Positions 26,095 through 34,637 of a stretch of DNA of 64,000 bases are shown here, one piece after another. The DNA comes from Rhodospirillales bacterium (GTDB taxonomy: Bacteria > Pseudomonadota > Alphaproteobacteria > Acetobacterales > Acetobacteraceae): the NCBI GenBank assembly GCA_025352565.1, contig JANXTF010000118.1, forward strand, positions 1 to 64,000. Direction: 5' to 3'. Under the pieces are notes generated by a model that did no database searches, was not told the DNA's origin, and saw only the letters and a program-made list of their open reading frames with translations. The position numbers and the translations under genes were made by a program. Within the stretch, counting starts at the first letter, position 1. Every line of letters starts with the position of its first letter.

Positions 26095-27105
26095 CTATCC
26101 CGCTTTCGGATGCTCCAGGAAAAACCGCAGCATTTCCCGCGACGCATCCGGCCCACGGGCATCGGTGTAAGACCCGGCCGGGCTGCCGCCGAACCACGCA
26201 TGGCCCGCGCCATGAACCACCCATTGCTCGATCATGCAGCGTCCGTCGCGGTCCACATGCAGCGTGCGGGTGTACGAATGGCCACCCGGCACCTGCCCGT
26301 TCTGGGTGCTCGTGTGCAGCCCACCGCCATTGGACTGCGCCACCACGGCATCGCCGTTTCGCGGATTGACCGTGCCGTCCCGGTCGCCATGGAACACGAT
26401 CGCCGGGAGAAGCGCGCGGCCATTTTTATGCCCGGCCCCGCCACGCTGCATCGCCGCGAAAGCCGACGGCATGTCGCGCGCGGCCCCGCAGGCCAGCCCC
26501 GAATGCACCCCGATCGCGGCATACAGATCGGGATAGGCCGCACCCATGATCGACGCCGCCGCCCCGCCCGCCGACAGCCCCGCGACATAAACCCGCCTCG
26601 GGTCGATCCCATAGGCGCCCATCACCTCCCGCGTGATGCCCGCGATCAGGCAAGGCTCGCCCGCGTCGCGGTTCTGGTCGCCCTCGTTGAACCAGTTCCA
26701 GCATTTCTGCGCGTTGGCCCCGCTGGTCTGCCCCGGATAGGCGACGAGGCAGCCATGGTCCTCCGCCGCGTCGTTCATCCGCGTGCCGGCGGCGAAATCT
26801 GCCGGCGATTGCGAGCAGCCATGCAGCATCACCACCAGCGGCGACGGCCGCCCGTCATGGCGGGTCGGCACATACAATTTGTAGGGCCGCGTGCCGGCCG
26901 CGTTGCCAAAATGCGCGTCGAGGAAGCGCCCCGGCGCTTGCCGCGGCGACGCGGCGGCCGGCCGCATGGTGGCCGGCGACGCGGTGGCCGGCGACACGGT
27001 GAGAGGGGCATGCGGCTGGCGCAACGCCGCCATCGCCTCGTCCAGCCGTCCCGCCTTGGTCAGCCGCGTGGCCTCCAGAATGCCCGCCGGGAGAGACCGC
27101 CTCAT
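26095..27105 (-). CDS. PHB depolymerase family esterase (LpqC-like)
   Basis: An alpha/beta-hydrolase of 336 residues related to type 1 extracellular poly(3-hydroxybutyrate) depolymerases and feruloyl esterases. The lipase box GLSAGG lies near residue 178, the oxyanion region LVVMLHGCSQSPADFAAGT near 91, an Asp in FHGDRDGTVNP and a late His in VVHGAGHAWFGG. No clear signal peptide is seen; the N-terminal 60 residues are basic and Pro/Ala-rich with a 5-residue repeat. It overlaps the upstream regulator gene by ATGA. Substrate may be an ester of a plant polymer or a short polyester. Confidence 0.87.
   Translation of the reverse strand: MRRSLPAGILEATRLTKAGRLDEAMAALRQPHAPLTVSPATASPATMRPAAASPRQAPGRFLDAHFGNAAGTRPYKLYVPTRHDGRPSPLVVMLHGCSQSPADFAAGTRMNDAAEDHGCLVAYPGQTSGANAQKCWNWFNEGDQNRDAGEPCLIAGITREVMGAYGIDPRRVYVAGLSAGGAAASIMGAAYPDLYAAIGVHSGLACGAARDMPSAFAAMQRGGAGHKNGRALLPAIVFHGDRDGTVNPRNGDAVVAQSNGGGLHTSTQNGQVPGGHSYTRTLHVDRDGRCMIEQWVVHGAGHAWFGGSPAGSYTDARGPDASREMLRFFLEHPKAG
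26968..26997. repeat. 15-base tandem repeat near the esterase N terminus
   Basis: Two 15-base units (26968-26982 and 26983-26997, one difference) encode consecutive ATASP/ATVSP-like pentapeptides in the N-terminal linker of the esterase. Confidence 0.7.
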
Positions 27106-27515
27106 CGGGTGCGATCCGCGAGCGCGGCCTTCACCTCGGGGCTTGCATGCAGCGCCCCCAGCACGGTCACGGACTCGATCGCCGCGCGCGCCAGTTCCGG
27201 GGTCACGTCGGCCGCGATGCTTGCCAGCCCCAGCACGTTGATCCGCAACCTGGCACCGCTGTCCCGCGCCGCCTCCAGATCCACCCGTCCGAAATGCCGC
27301 AGCCCGAGGTCGAGCGTCCGCCGCGTCACCGCCCGCCGCAGCGTGTCCGCATGTTGGCCGATCTGGTTGCGGATCGCCGTGCGGATGAAATCCGTCCGGT
27401 TGGCGTAGAAGCCATCCTGCACCAGCAGATCGACATGGCCGAGATCGACGAAGCCAAGATTGACCGTGATCTTTTCGCTATCGGCCACCTTCGGCCGCAA
27501 ATCGTGAACCGCCAT
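27102..27515 (-). CDS. CopG/ribbon-helix-helix family regulator
   Basis: A 137-residue protein whose first half fits a ribbon-helix-helix DNA-binding domain: the strand KITVNLGFVDLGHVDLLV followed by helices with DGFYANRTDFIRTAIRNQI. The second half is of unknown function. The ATG at 27515 has GTGAGG six bases upstream; ATG 27521 is an alternative. It lies directly upstream of, and overlaps, the esterase gene, so it probably regulates that pair and itself. A clear inverted repeat covers its start region. Confidence 0.75.
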   Translation of the reverse strand: MAVHDLRPKVADSEKITVNLGFVDLGHVDLLVQDGFYANRTDFIRTAIRNQIGQHADTLRRAVTRRTLDLGLRHFGRVDLEAARDSGARLRINVLGLASIAADVTPELARAAIESVTVLGALHASPEVKAALADRTR

Positions 27516-27516
27516 T

Positions 27517-27545
27517 ACCATCCTCACACCATCCGTGTGGATGGT
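27517..27545 (-). promoter_or_regulatory. Candidate operator for the ribbon-helix-helix regulator
   Basis: ACCATCC occurs at 27517-27523 and 27528-27534, and its complement GGATGGT at 27539-27545. The last two form the palindrome CCATCCGTGTGGATGG. The sites overlap the start codon and leader of the regulator gene, the normal place for autorepression by this family, whose dimers bind short repeated half-sites. Confidence 0.5.
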
Positions 27546-27734
27546 AAATGGCGATGCGGAGTTAGGTTTCAACGCCCCGGCCCCATTTGGCCGGCGCATC
27601 CACGCCCTCGGCGTTCGCCGAGGAAGCCGGTTTGTGGTGGGTGGAGCACGCTACGCCAGACCGAGCGACGCCCCCGCCTCGGCCGGAGTTGCCGGGCGGT
27701 CAGTTCGTTGCGGTCGGACGCGAATGCGCCCGGA

Positions 27735-28643
27735 TCAACCCGCGACGATGAACGGCTTCGCCGCCGTGTCGTAATCCGCATAGCCCAATGTCGCGCGCAG
27801 CTCGGCCACCGACAGCGCGCCAGCGGTCTCGGTCCCCCCCGCCGCCATAGCCGCCAGTCCCGCCTTCATCGCGGCCGCCACGGGCGACAGCATGCCGGTG
27901 GGAAAGGTGCCAATCTTGAAGCCGAGCGAAGCCGCCTCGGCCTGGGTGGGGGTGGCGCGCGCGCCGCCCGGTGACAGCACCGCGAAAGACGGCCGCCCCC
28001 CCGCCGCCGCCACCGCGCGCCGGATCTCCGCGTCATCGGCCGGCGAATCGAGGAACAGGATATCGGCCCCCTCCGCCACATACATCTCGATACGCGCCAC
28101 CGCCTCGTCGATTCCCTGGGTGGGGCGGCAATCGGTTCGTGCGAGCACCAATATGCCGGACTCCTTCGCAGCTTCCACCGCCGCGCGGATCTTCATGCGC
28201 GCCTCGTCGCGCGACAGGCATGGCTTGCCAGAGGCGGTCAGCGCGCGTGGCGTGATCTTGTCCTCGATCAGGATCGCCGCCGCCCCCGCGCGGCCATAGG
28301 CACGCACGGTGCGCTGGACGTTCATCGCGTTGCCGTAGCCATGGTCGCAATCCGCCAGCACCAGCGTCCCAGGCGCCGCGCCGCGCACCATGTTGAACGA
28401 GTCCATCATCTCGCCGAACGACACCAGATCGAGGTCTGGCCCCCCCAGCCGGCTCGCGGCCACGCAGGAGCCCGACAGAAACGCGGTCGCGAACCCGGCA
28501 CCCGCCGCAAGCTTGGCGCTCAACCCGTCCCAGACCGCCGGCATCACGACGAAGCCGGGCACGGCCAGCAAGGCGCGCAGCCGATCAGGTGGGTTCCGAT
28601 CAGGTGGGTTCCGATCAGGTGGGTTCCGATCAGGTAGGTTCAT
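27735..28643 (-). CDS. Isocitrate lyase/phosphoenolpyruvate mutase family protein
   Basis: A 302-residue PEP mutase/isocitrate lyase superfamily enzyme (cleavage or formation of C-C or P-C bonds next to a carboxylate, Mg-dependent). Visible motifs: the substrate loop FLSGSCVAAS, the metal-binding DCDHGYGNAMNVQRTV, IEDKITPR and VLARTDCRP. The exact reaction (methylisocitrate lyase, oxaloacetate decarboxylase or other) cannot be assigned. The N terminus carries three NPPDR pentapeptide repeats from a 15-base DNA repeat, absent from normal family members. Confidence 0.85.
   Translation of the reverse strand: MNLPDRNPPDRNPPDRNPPDRLRALLAVPGFVVMPAVWDGLSAKLAAGAGFATAFLSGSCVAASRLGGPDLDLVSFGEMMDSFNMVRGAAPGTLVLADCDHGYGNAMNVQRTVRAYGRAGAAAILIEDKITPRALTASGKPCLSRDEARMKIRAAVEAAKESGILVLARTDCRPTQGIDEAVARIEMYVAEGADILFLDSPADDAEIRRAVAAAGGRPSFAVLSPGGARATPTQAEAASLGFKIGTFPTGMLSPVAAAMKAGLAAMAAGGTETAGALSVAELRATLGYADYDTAAKPFIVAG
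28583..28641. repeat. 15-base tandem repeat at the start of the PEP mutase-like gene
   Basis: Three exact units (28583-28597, 28598-28612, 28613-28627) and a fourth imperfect one to 28641 extend right up to the ATG at 28643. They encode the repeated pentapeptide NPPDR on the minus strand. The copy number is likely to be unstable. Confidence 0.9.
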
Positions 28644-28795
28644 GGTTCGCTCTCCCCATCGCCCTCACAGGCGGTTTAATCTCAGCCAATAGGCCGCGCG
28701 CACCGCAATGCCAAGAACGCGACTTTCACCCGCCGGCAACCGCGCCGGCGACGCAACCACAGACCGAGGGCCGAGGCATGGTGCGCCATCACCCT

Positions 28796-29932
28796 TCAGC
28801 GAACCGTTCCCCATTTCCGGAAAAGCGCGGTGAGTTCGTCCAGATCGGGCAGCTCTCCGACATTCCAGAGCATGTCGAGCAACCGGCCCACCTCCGCCTG
28901 AGGCAGGATTTTCGGCGCCATCGTGAGAAACTTCGCGCTGAAGTCGTCCTCTGTCATCGGCCGGTCCGGCTTGCCCCGCGAGGTGTACGCGCCCTCCTCA
29001 AGCACAGCGCCATCATGAAGGCGGATCACGATCCGCGAGGCCATCTGCCGATCCTGCCGGAACCGACGCTCCATGTCGTCGTCGATCCGCACCGCGATCC
29101 GGTCCATCAGCGCAGGCAAGCGTGGATCCGCGATCCGTTCGGGCTCGAAACTGTCGAGGCCGACATCGCCGTCGAGCAGCGCAATGGCGACGAGGTATGG
29201 CAGGCTGTGATCGGCGGTCTCCCGGGTCTTGGGCGCCCATTTTTCGTGGGCGTCGCCCGCGCCGCCGCCGATTGCCTTCCAGGCCACCTCGTAGGTGAGA
29301 ATGTCGATTGCCGCGATGTCATCGAGCGATACGCGTCCGCGGAGGCGCATCACCCCCTCGACAGGCGCCAGGGCATGCCCGCACGCCGGGAGCGCCTTCG
29401 TGAAAACACGCTCGAGCCCGAGCCGGCCCTCGATCGGCTGCCCCAGCCGCTCGAGGGTGGCCGGCGCCACCGCGTCAAAGAAGCCTCGTACGCCGTCGAA
29501 TGGGCGGGCCGGCCCCGTCATCCCCGCCTTTGCCAGTCGTACCGCCCACATTGCGTTCATGGCGGCCTGCGGACCAGCGCAGCCCTTCCAGTGCGACAAC
29601 TCCCCCGTTCGCGCGACGTGGAGTGGCATTTTCGGCGTGATGGACATCGCGATCGCGTTGGCCTGCGATCGTCGGGTGGCGACGCTGTTCGCGAAAGTCG
29701 CGTATTCCGGCGTGGTGCGGTGGGCGAGGCCAAACGCCGATGCGCCGTCCAAGCAGTGGGCCGTGGCCGCGACCTGCCGCGCGATCCGCGCCGGTGCGGC
29801 CGCAAAAGCGCCGGCGGCGCAACCGACGCTGTCGAGATAGCGACAGGTTGCCGCCCGGACAACGCGAGGCGGCAGCGTGCCCAGCTCGGCGCCGAGAGCG
29901 AAGTCAACCAGCCTCTCAAGCGTCCGATCCAC
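28796..29932 (-). CDS. MmgE/PrpD family protein, internally deleted
   Basis: Related to 2-methylcitrate dehydratase PrpD, cis-aconitate decarboxylase and MmgE. The reading frame is open (378 residues) but shorter than the full-length paralogue at 58885-60246 (453). The N-terminal part runs normally to FANSVATRR near residue 88 and then jumps to ANAIAMSITPKMPLHVARTG, skipping about 100 residues that hold the conserved D..D...HP region of the active site. The C-terminal lid domain is normal. The protein is probably inactive, a gene in decay. It is divergent from the CitE-like gene. Confidence 0.8.
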   Translation of the reverse strand: MDRTLERLVDFALGAELGTLPPRVVRAATCRYLDSVGCAAGAFAAAPARIARQVAATAHCLDGASAFGLAHRTTPEYATFANSVATRRSQANAIAMSITPKMPLHVARTGELSHWKGCAGPQAAMNAMWAVRLAKAGMTGPARPFDGVRGFFDAVAPATLERLGQPIEGRLGLERVFTKALPACGHALAPVEGVMRLRGRVSLDDIAAIDILTYEVAWKAIGGGAGDAHEKWAPKTRETADHSLPYLVAIALLDGDVGLDSFEPERIADPRLPALMDRIAVRIDDDMERRFRQDRQMASRIVIRLHDGAVLEEGAYTSRGKPDRPMTEDDFSAKFLTMAPKILPQAEVGRLLDMLWNVGELPDLDELTALFRKWGTVR

Positions 29933-30232
29933 GAAACGAGCCTCCCCAGCGCGGCACCTTGTTCGGCCGCGACCAATGTTTTTGCCTGGGTCAGCCTAGA
30001 AACACGCCCCGGCATGTCAAGCGGAACTCGAAATACCGTCGGGATCTGGAAAGCGCTCTGAGCCCGTTCCATAGACAGTTGACATTTTGGCCGGCCAGTG
30101 TGGACTGTGCAAAAGCCGAAATGAGTTCTGTTATCCTGGAGGGGGAATGTCGAGAGATTTGCTGGGTTCGAGGGTGGGCATCGCGCGCCATGCGGCGAGT
30201 AGCCTCGGTGGGCAAGGCGTCGGGGTCCGCTC
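29933..30232. other. Divergent intergenic region, MmgE/PrpD and CitE-like genes
   Basis: This 300-base gap should hold promoters for both neighbours. A TTGACA at 30079-30084 is a possible -35 element for the plus-strand gene, but I see no good -10 at the right distance. No convincing small gene is present. The AT content is higher than in neighbouring genes. Confidence 0.4.
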
Positions 30233-31090
30233 ATGACTGGCCTTTCGAGCGTCAGAAGCATTCTTGAGACGCCCATTCTCGACGACCGAAAATGGTCGAA
30301 AATGAAAACGATAGACTGCGACGCGGTTCTGCTCGACCTCGAAGACAGCGTCGCGCCACAGCGCAAGTTGGAAGCCCGTCAGCGGGTTCTCGATGAACTC
30401 AAGTGTCCGGGATCGCTCGGACGCCGTGTCGGGCTCCCCCGCGTGAACGCGCTCGACACCGAGTGGGGTGCCGATGACCTGCGCGCGCTCGCGGATGCCG
30501 GTGTGGGGCTCCTGATCTATCCGAAGCTCAGCACCGTGCAGGAACTCGCGGAGGTGCGCCGGCTGTCGGGCGGTGCCGAGGTGATCGTGATCGTTGAAAC
30601 GGCGCGCGCGGTGTTGAATCTCGAGGCGATTGCCCAGGCGGGCGTCGCGGGTTTCATCAACGGTCCGGCCGATCTCGCGATCGATGTCGGCTGGGACATG
30701 TTCGTCGATGGCGCGCTCAACGCGTCCGCCTACGGCTATATCGCCTCGAAGCTCGTGCTGGTGCAGGCCGCCTTTGGCACGCCAGCCTTCGATACGGTGT
30801 TCGTCGAAGACCTGCGGGACGCGGCCCAGGTCAGGATTGCGGTTCAGCGATCGTGCCGCATGGGGTTCAGCGGAGTGGCGACCTTCTACCCTCCCCACGT
30901 CACCGTCATCAACGAGGTGTTTACGCCCTCTGCCGCGGACGTGAGCCGCGCCACGCGAACCGTCGAGGCCTATGAACAGGCTTTGGCGCGGGGCGACGCC
31001 GCGGTGCGGATCGGAGGCGAGGCCGTGATCGTCCAGTACTACAAGGGCGCGATGAATGTGCTGGCACGCGCCGCCCTTCGCCGTGACTAG
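30233..31090 (+). CDS. HpcH/HpaI aldolase/citrate lyase (CitE-like) family protein
   Basis: A 285-residue TIM-barrel lyase of the CitE/malyl-CoA lyase group. Features: start MTGLSSVRSILETPILDDRK, the metal-site segment AVLLDLEDSVAP, the Arg region RVGLPRVNALDTEWG, IVIVETARAVLNLEAI and GFSGVATFYPPHV. The reaction is probably cleavage or hydrolysis of a beta-hydroxyacyl-CoA such as malyl-CoA. It appears intact, unlike its neighbours, and is followed 51 bases later by a broken binding-protein gene. Confidence 0.85.
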   Translation: MTGLSSVRSILETPILDDRKWSKMKTIDCDAVLLDLEDSVAPQRKLEARQRVLDELKCPGSLGRRVGLPRVNALDTEWGADDLRALADAGVGLLIYPKLSTVQELAEVRRLSGGAEVIVIVETARAVLNLEAIAQAGVAGFINGPADLAIDVGWDMFVDGALNASAYGYIASKLVLVQAAFGTPAFDTVFVEDLRDAAQVRIAVQRSCRMGFSGVATFYPPHVTVINEVFTPSAADVSRATRTVEAYEQALARGDAAVRIGGEAVIVQYYKGAMNVLARAALRRD

Positions 31091-31141
31091 CACGACCAAT
31101 TCAATGGCCGATCGAACCTTAACAAGAAGAGGACGACCCAA

Positions 31142-31989
31142 GTGAAAGAAGCTCTTGCGCTGCTGATGACCCTTTAAGCGTCAACGGCTTTTGCACAGGT
31201 GCAGCCGCCACCTGTGAAGCTCGGGATGATCGCGGATTTCGCGTCCGTCTATTCCGACGCGGTCGGAAAAGGCACGGCCTCGGCCATCGAGATGGCCATC
31301 GACGATTTCGCGGGCTCGGTCCTCGGATGCAAGATCGTGCTTCTCCAAGCGGATCATCAAAACAAGCCCGGCATCGCGCGAACATCGCGCGACAATGGAT
31401 CGACGACGAAAAGCTCGATGCCTTCGTCGAAACGCAAATTTCTTCGGTGACGCTCGCCGTGCTCGACCTCGCACGGCGAGCGAACAAGGCAGCCCTCCTG
31501 GTATCCGCCGGATCGAGCGATTTCACCGGCAAGTCCTGCACCCCGATCACGGTCCACTGGAGCTGGGATACCTACATGGCCGTCAACGCGACCGTCAGGC
31601 CGCTGACGGCGAAGGGCCTCAAGAACTGGTGCTACATTATTCCCGATGCCAATTTCGGTCGCGCGCTCGCGGCCGATGCGAAAAAGATCCTGCCCTCGGC
31701 CGGGGGCACCTTCCTTGGCGAGACCGCGGTCCCGACAGGCACGGTCGATTTCTCGTACCACACCGTGCCGTATTCGATGATGGTGAAATGGATCGTCGCC
31801 CATTTCGGACTGGAGGGGATCGGCAACCTGGCTGAACAGCGACAGCAGCGTGCCTGGCATCGGGGCAACCCTTCGGGATGGTTGCTCGCTATAGATTCAG
31901 ACAAAACGCGCCGCGGGAAACGCCCCGGCCGATCTTGCAGCAACAATCTTGATCACATTGGCGTTAGCGGTGCACAGCCCTGGTCGTGA
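31142..31989 (+). pseudogene. Broken ABC substrate-binding protein (Liv-type)
   Basis: From a GTG at 31142, behind an AAGAGGACG ribosome site, the first codons encode a signal peptide (VKEALALLMTL, stop, ASTAFAQ) in which codon 12 is TAA (31175-31177). The frame then continues as a mature Peripla_BP_6 protein, LGMIADFASVYSDAVGKG. Near 31379 one base is missing: the match passes from NKPGIA into another frame at NIARQWIDDEKLDAFVET and runs to about KILPSAGGTFLGETAVP. After about 31770 family similarity fades. Nonsense, frameshift and truncation together make this a pseudogene. Confidence 0.85.
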
Positions 31990-32048
31990 CCCGCCTCTCA
32001 TTTTGGATCTCGTGCGTTTACTTCGAGCGACGTTTCCCCGCTGACGGG

Positions 32049-33224
32049 CTAGATCACGCCTCTGCTTTTGAGCGCCTCGATCCACTCGCGAGAAAGGCCG
32101 AGGAGTCCGGAATAGATGTCCTCGTTGCTTGAACCGAGGACCGGGCCGAGATGATCGACACGGCCCTGGGTCTCCGATAGGCGCGCTGCCGGCGCCTGCA
32201 CCCGCATTGGCCCAAGCTCCGGGTCATCGATGTTGAGGAACGTCTCGCGCGCCACGATATGCGGATCGCTCATCACCTGCGCGATGTCGTAGACGGGGCT
32301 GACCGCCACTTCTGCATCTTCCAGTATTCGCAGAACGTCGGCCTGCGAATGGCGGCCCACCCACTCGGCGACCATCGCGTCGATCTCGTCAGCCCGTCGC
32401 AAGCGGGCTTGCGCATCGCCGAATTCGGGATGAGTCGCAAGTTTCTCACGTCCGATCGCCTTGTAAATCCGCGCGGCGACGGTCGGCGATGACCCCGACG
32501 TGACGATCCATTCTCCATCGGAGGTCTTGTATGTATTGCGAGGCACGCTGACTTTCCAGCGGTTCGCCTTTCGGCCGGTGTGCGTGCCGAGCTGATCGTA
32601 ATCGAGATACATGTGCTCAAGCAGCCGCATGAGCGGTTCGATCAGATTGAGGTCGATGAACTGGCCGGTGCCGCCATGCACGTCGCGGTGATAGAGCGCA
32701 AACATGATGGCCGAGACGGCGTTCAGCGATGCGACACCGTCCGCCAGCATGAAAGGCGGAAGGGTGGGCGGCCCGTCCGCCGGTCCGGTCGTGTGGGCGG
32801 AGCCACTCAGAGCTTCGCCAAGCGTGCCAAGCGTGCCGAAGCCGGGTCTGGAGGAATAAGGCCCCGTGTAGCCGAACCCCGTGATTTGCGACATGGTCAG
32901 CTTGGGATTGATCGCACGCAGTTGCTCCCAGCCGATGTTCCATTTCTCGGGACGGCCCGGACGAAAATTCACGATCAAGACATCGGCCTGCTTCACCAGC
33001 TCACGCAGGAGTTCCTGACCTTCAGGCAAATGAAAGTCGAGGGTGATCGAACGCTTGTTCCGGCTGATACTTTTCCAAAGCAGGCCGATGCCGTTTTTCT
33101 TGGCGCCCCAATCGCGAAGAGGGTCGCCCTTTTTGGGATGCTCGACCTTGATCACGCCGGCACCGAATTCTGCCATCATGGCCGCGGCGGGCGGCGCCGC
33201 GCCGAGGGTGGCCGCATCGATCAC
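32049..33224 (-). CDS. CaiB/BaiF family CoA-transferase, 5' end possibly damaged
   Basis: Family III CoA-transferase, 391 residues from a GTG at 33224: moves CoA between carboxylic acids through an aspartyl-CoA thioester. Typical blocks are VIKVEHPKKGDPLRDWG, LVNFRPG-like VLIVNFRPGRPEKW and LADGVASLNAVSAIMFALYH, with the catalytic Asp in the last. The family's usual first strand (ALAGVRVIDAA) is encoded upstream in frame of the GTG, back to an ATG at 33284 that has a GGGGAG site, but the codon after that ATG is TAG (33279-33281). Either translation starts at 33224 or the gene carries a nonsense mutation. Confidence 0.8.
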   Translation of the reverse strand: MIDAATLGAAPPAAAMMAEFGAGVIKVEHPKKGDPLRDWGAKKNGIGLLWKSISRNKRSITLDFHLPEGQELLRELVKQADVLIVNFRPGRPEKWNIGWEQLRAINPKLTMSQITGFGYTGPYSSRPGFGTLGTLGEALSGSAHTTGPADGPPTLPPFMLADGVASLNAVSAIMFALYHRDVHGGTGQFIDLNLIEPLMRLLEHMYLDYDQLGTHTGRKANRWKVSVPRNTYKTSDGEWIVTSGSSPTVAARIYKAIGREKLATHPEFGDAQARLRRADEIDAMVAEWVGRHSQADVLRILEDAEVAVSPVYDIAQVMSDPHIVARETFLNIDDPELGPMRVQAPAARLSETQGRVDHLGPVLGSSNEDIYSGLLGLSREWIEALKSRGVI

Positions 33225-33516
33225 GCGGACTCCCGCGAGGGCCTGCTTCGAGGGCGTTCCGCTTGCGATGCGCTGCTGCTACATGACTCCCCCTGGTGGT
33301 CCAAACCTCGCGCTCACGACCCGAGCGTCAGGAAATTTGGCCCATAAAGTCAACGCTCGTAAATCAGAGCTTGCGAGCGGCATAGCCGCTGCGCCCGCAG
33401 GGGTCATTAAATACGAATAGCATTCGGGTTTCGCATCAGGCGGGCATTGAGCCTGGCTCGGACGATCGCGTGAAACGAGGCCGCATTGTGTTAGGTTCTT
33501 TCCGATAGGCTGCGTG
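33225..33516. other. Intergenic region between CaiB and agmatinase genes
   Basis: Apart from the lost CaiB 5' codons (33225-33284) this stretch has no convincing gene on either strand. It is less GC-rich than its surroundings and should contain the divergent promoters of the CaiB gene and of the agmatinase gene. I see no clear operator or terminator. Confidence 0.4.
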
Positions 33517-33560
33517 CCCGAGGAGAACGCCCCGAGGGAGCACGCCCCGAGGAGAACGCC
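33517..33560. repeat. 14-15-base tandem repeat duplicating the agmatinase ribosome site
   Basis: Three units (33517-33530, 33531-33545, 33546-33560) based on CCCGAGGAGAACGCC end directly at the ATG at 33561. Each carries a GAGGAGA or GAGGGAG Shine-Dalgarno-like core, so the ribosome-binding site is present in triplicate. Confidence 0.8.
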
Positions 33561-34586
33561 ATGGACCCGTCCGCGAAGCTCGAAGCCCTGCGCGCCCGCT
33601 ACCCGCGCGGCGGCGAGGACATTATCCAGGACCCCGATTTCCGCCGTGCCTGCGCGGTCGCCTTCACCGCCGGCCAGCGCCGCAAGCCCTATGCCGGGGT
33701 CTCCACCTTCCTCGACCTGCCCTACCGGGCGGATCAGTCGCTCGCCGATCTCGACGTGGCGGTGATCGGCGTCCCGATGGATCTGGGCGTCACCAACCGC
33801 GCGGGTGCGCGGCTCGGGCCACGCGCGGTGCGGGCAATCGAGCGGATCGGGCCTTACAACCACGCGCAGCGCGTGACCCCCGCGGCCGATTGCCGCGCCG
33901 CCGATATCGGCGACGTGCCGTTTCGCAGCCGCTACAGCCTCGAGCACAGCATCGAGGACATCGAGGCGTTCCTGGGCGGCGTGCGCGCGGCGGGCGTCAT
34001 CCCGCTTTGTGTCGGTGGCGACCATTCCATGACCTATCCTATCCTGCGCGCGCTGGGCCGGGATCGGCCGCTCGGCCTCGTGCATATCGACGCCCATTGC
34101 GACACCGCCAACGAAAGCGAGGGCAGCCGCTTCCACCATGGCGGCCCGTTCCGCCAGGCGGTGCTCGACGGCGTGCTCGACCCGGAGCGCACCATCCAGA
34201 TCGGCATCCGGGGCTCGGCCGAGATGCTTTACGAGTTCTCCTCCGAAAGCGGCATGACGGTGATCCATGCCGAGGAAATCGACACGATGGGCATGCCCGC
34301 CGTGATCGCCCGTGCCCGCGCGGTGGTGGGTGGCGGGCCGTTCTACGTGACGTTCGATGTGGACGGCATCGACCCCGCCTTCACCCCCGGCACCGGCACG
34401 CCCGAGGTCGGAGGCCTCACGCCCCGCGAGGCGCTCGCGCTGTTGCGCGGCCTGCGCGGGCTCGACATCGTGGGCGGGGACGTGGTGGAGGTGGCACCGC
34501 AATACGACACCACCAGCGTCACGGCCCAAGTGGCGGCGCAGATGCTGTTCGAGCTGTTCAGCCTGGTGGCCTTGCGGAAGCGTTGA
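33561..34586 (+). CDS. Agmatinase-family ureohydrolase
   Basis: A 341-residue binuclear manganese hydrolase of the arginase/agmatinase family (guanidino compound + H2O to amine + urea). Metal ligands are in place: His155 in GGDHS, Asp177, His179 and Asp181 in DAHCD, Asp266 and Asp268 in DVDGIDPAF. The substrate could be agmatine, guanidinobutyrate or another guanidino acid. The urea formed could feed the urease encoded in the same window, but the operons are 24 kb apart. Paired with the M20 hydrolase gene 51 bases downstream. Confidence 0.9.
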   Translation: MDPSAKLEALRARYPRGGEDIIQDPDFRRACAVAFTAGQRRKPYAGVSTFLDLPYRADQSLADLDVAVIGVPMDLGVTNRAGARLGPRAVRAIERIGPYNHAQRVTPAADCRAADIGDVPFRSRYSLEHSIEDIEAFLGGVRAAGVIPLCVGGDHSMTYPILRALGRDRPLGLVHIDAHCDTANESEGSRFHHGGPFRQAVLDGVLDPERTIQIGIRGSAEMLYEFSSESGMTVIHAEEIDTMGMPAVIARARAVVGGGPFYVTFDVDGIDPAFTPGTGTPEVGGLTPREALALLRGLRGLDIVGGDVVEVAPQYDTTSVTAQVAAQMLFELFSLVALRKR

Positions 34587-34637
34587 CTTTCGTCCCCCCT
34601 CCCATAACAGGAGGCGGGAAGATCAAAGGGGACCCCC

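Noticed and set aside
28583-28641. Possible CRISPR-like array
   Set aside because: The 15-base units are directly adjacent without spacers and code for a pentapeptide; no cas genes are present.
30079-30084. TTGACA as a promoter -35 for the CitE-like gene
   Set aside because: No acceptable -10 hexamer at 16-18 bases; not reported as a promoter.
33279-33284. TAG in the CaiB leader read as pyrrolysine or by suppression
   Set aside because: Nothing in the window supports suppression; a lesion or a downstream GTG start is simpler.
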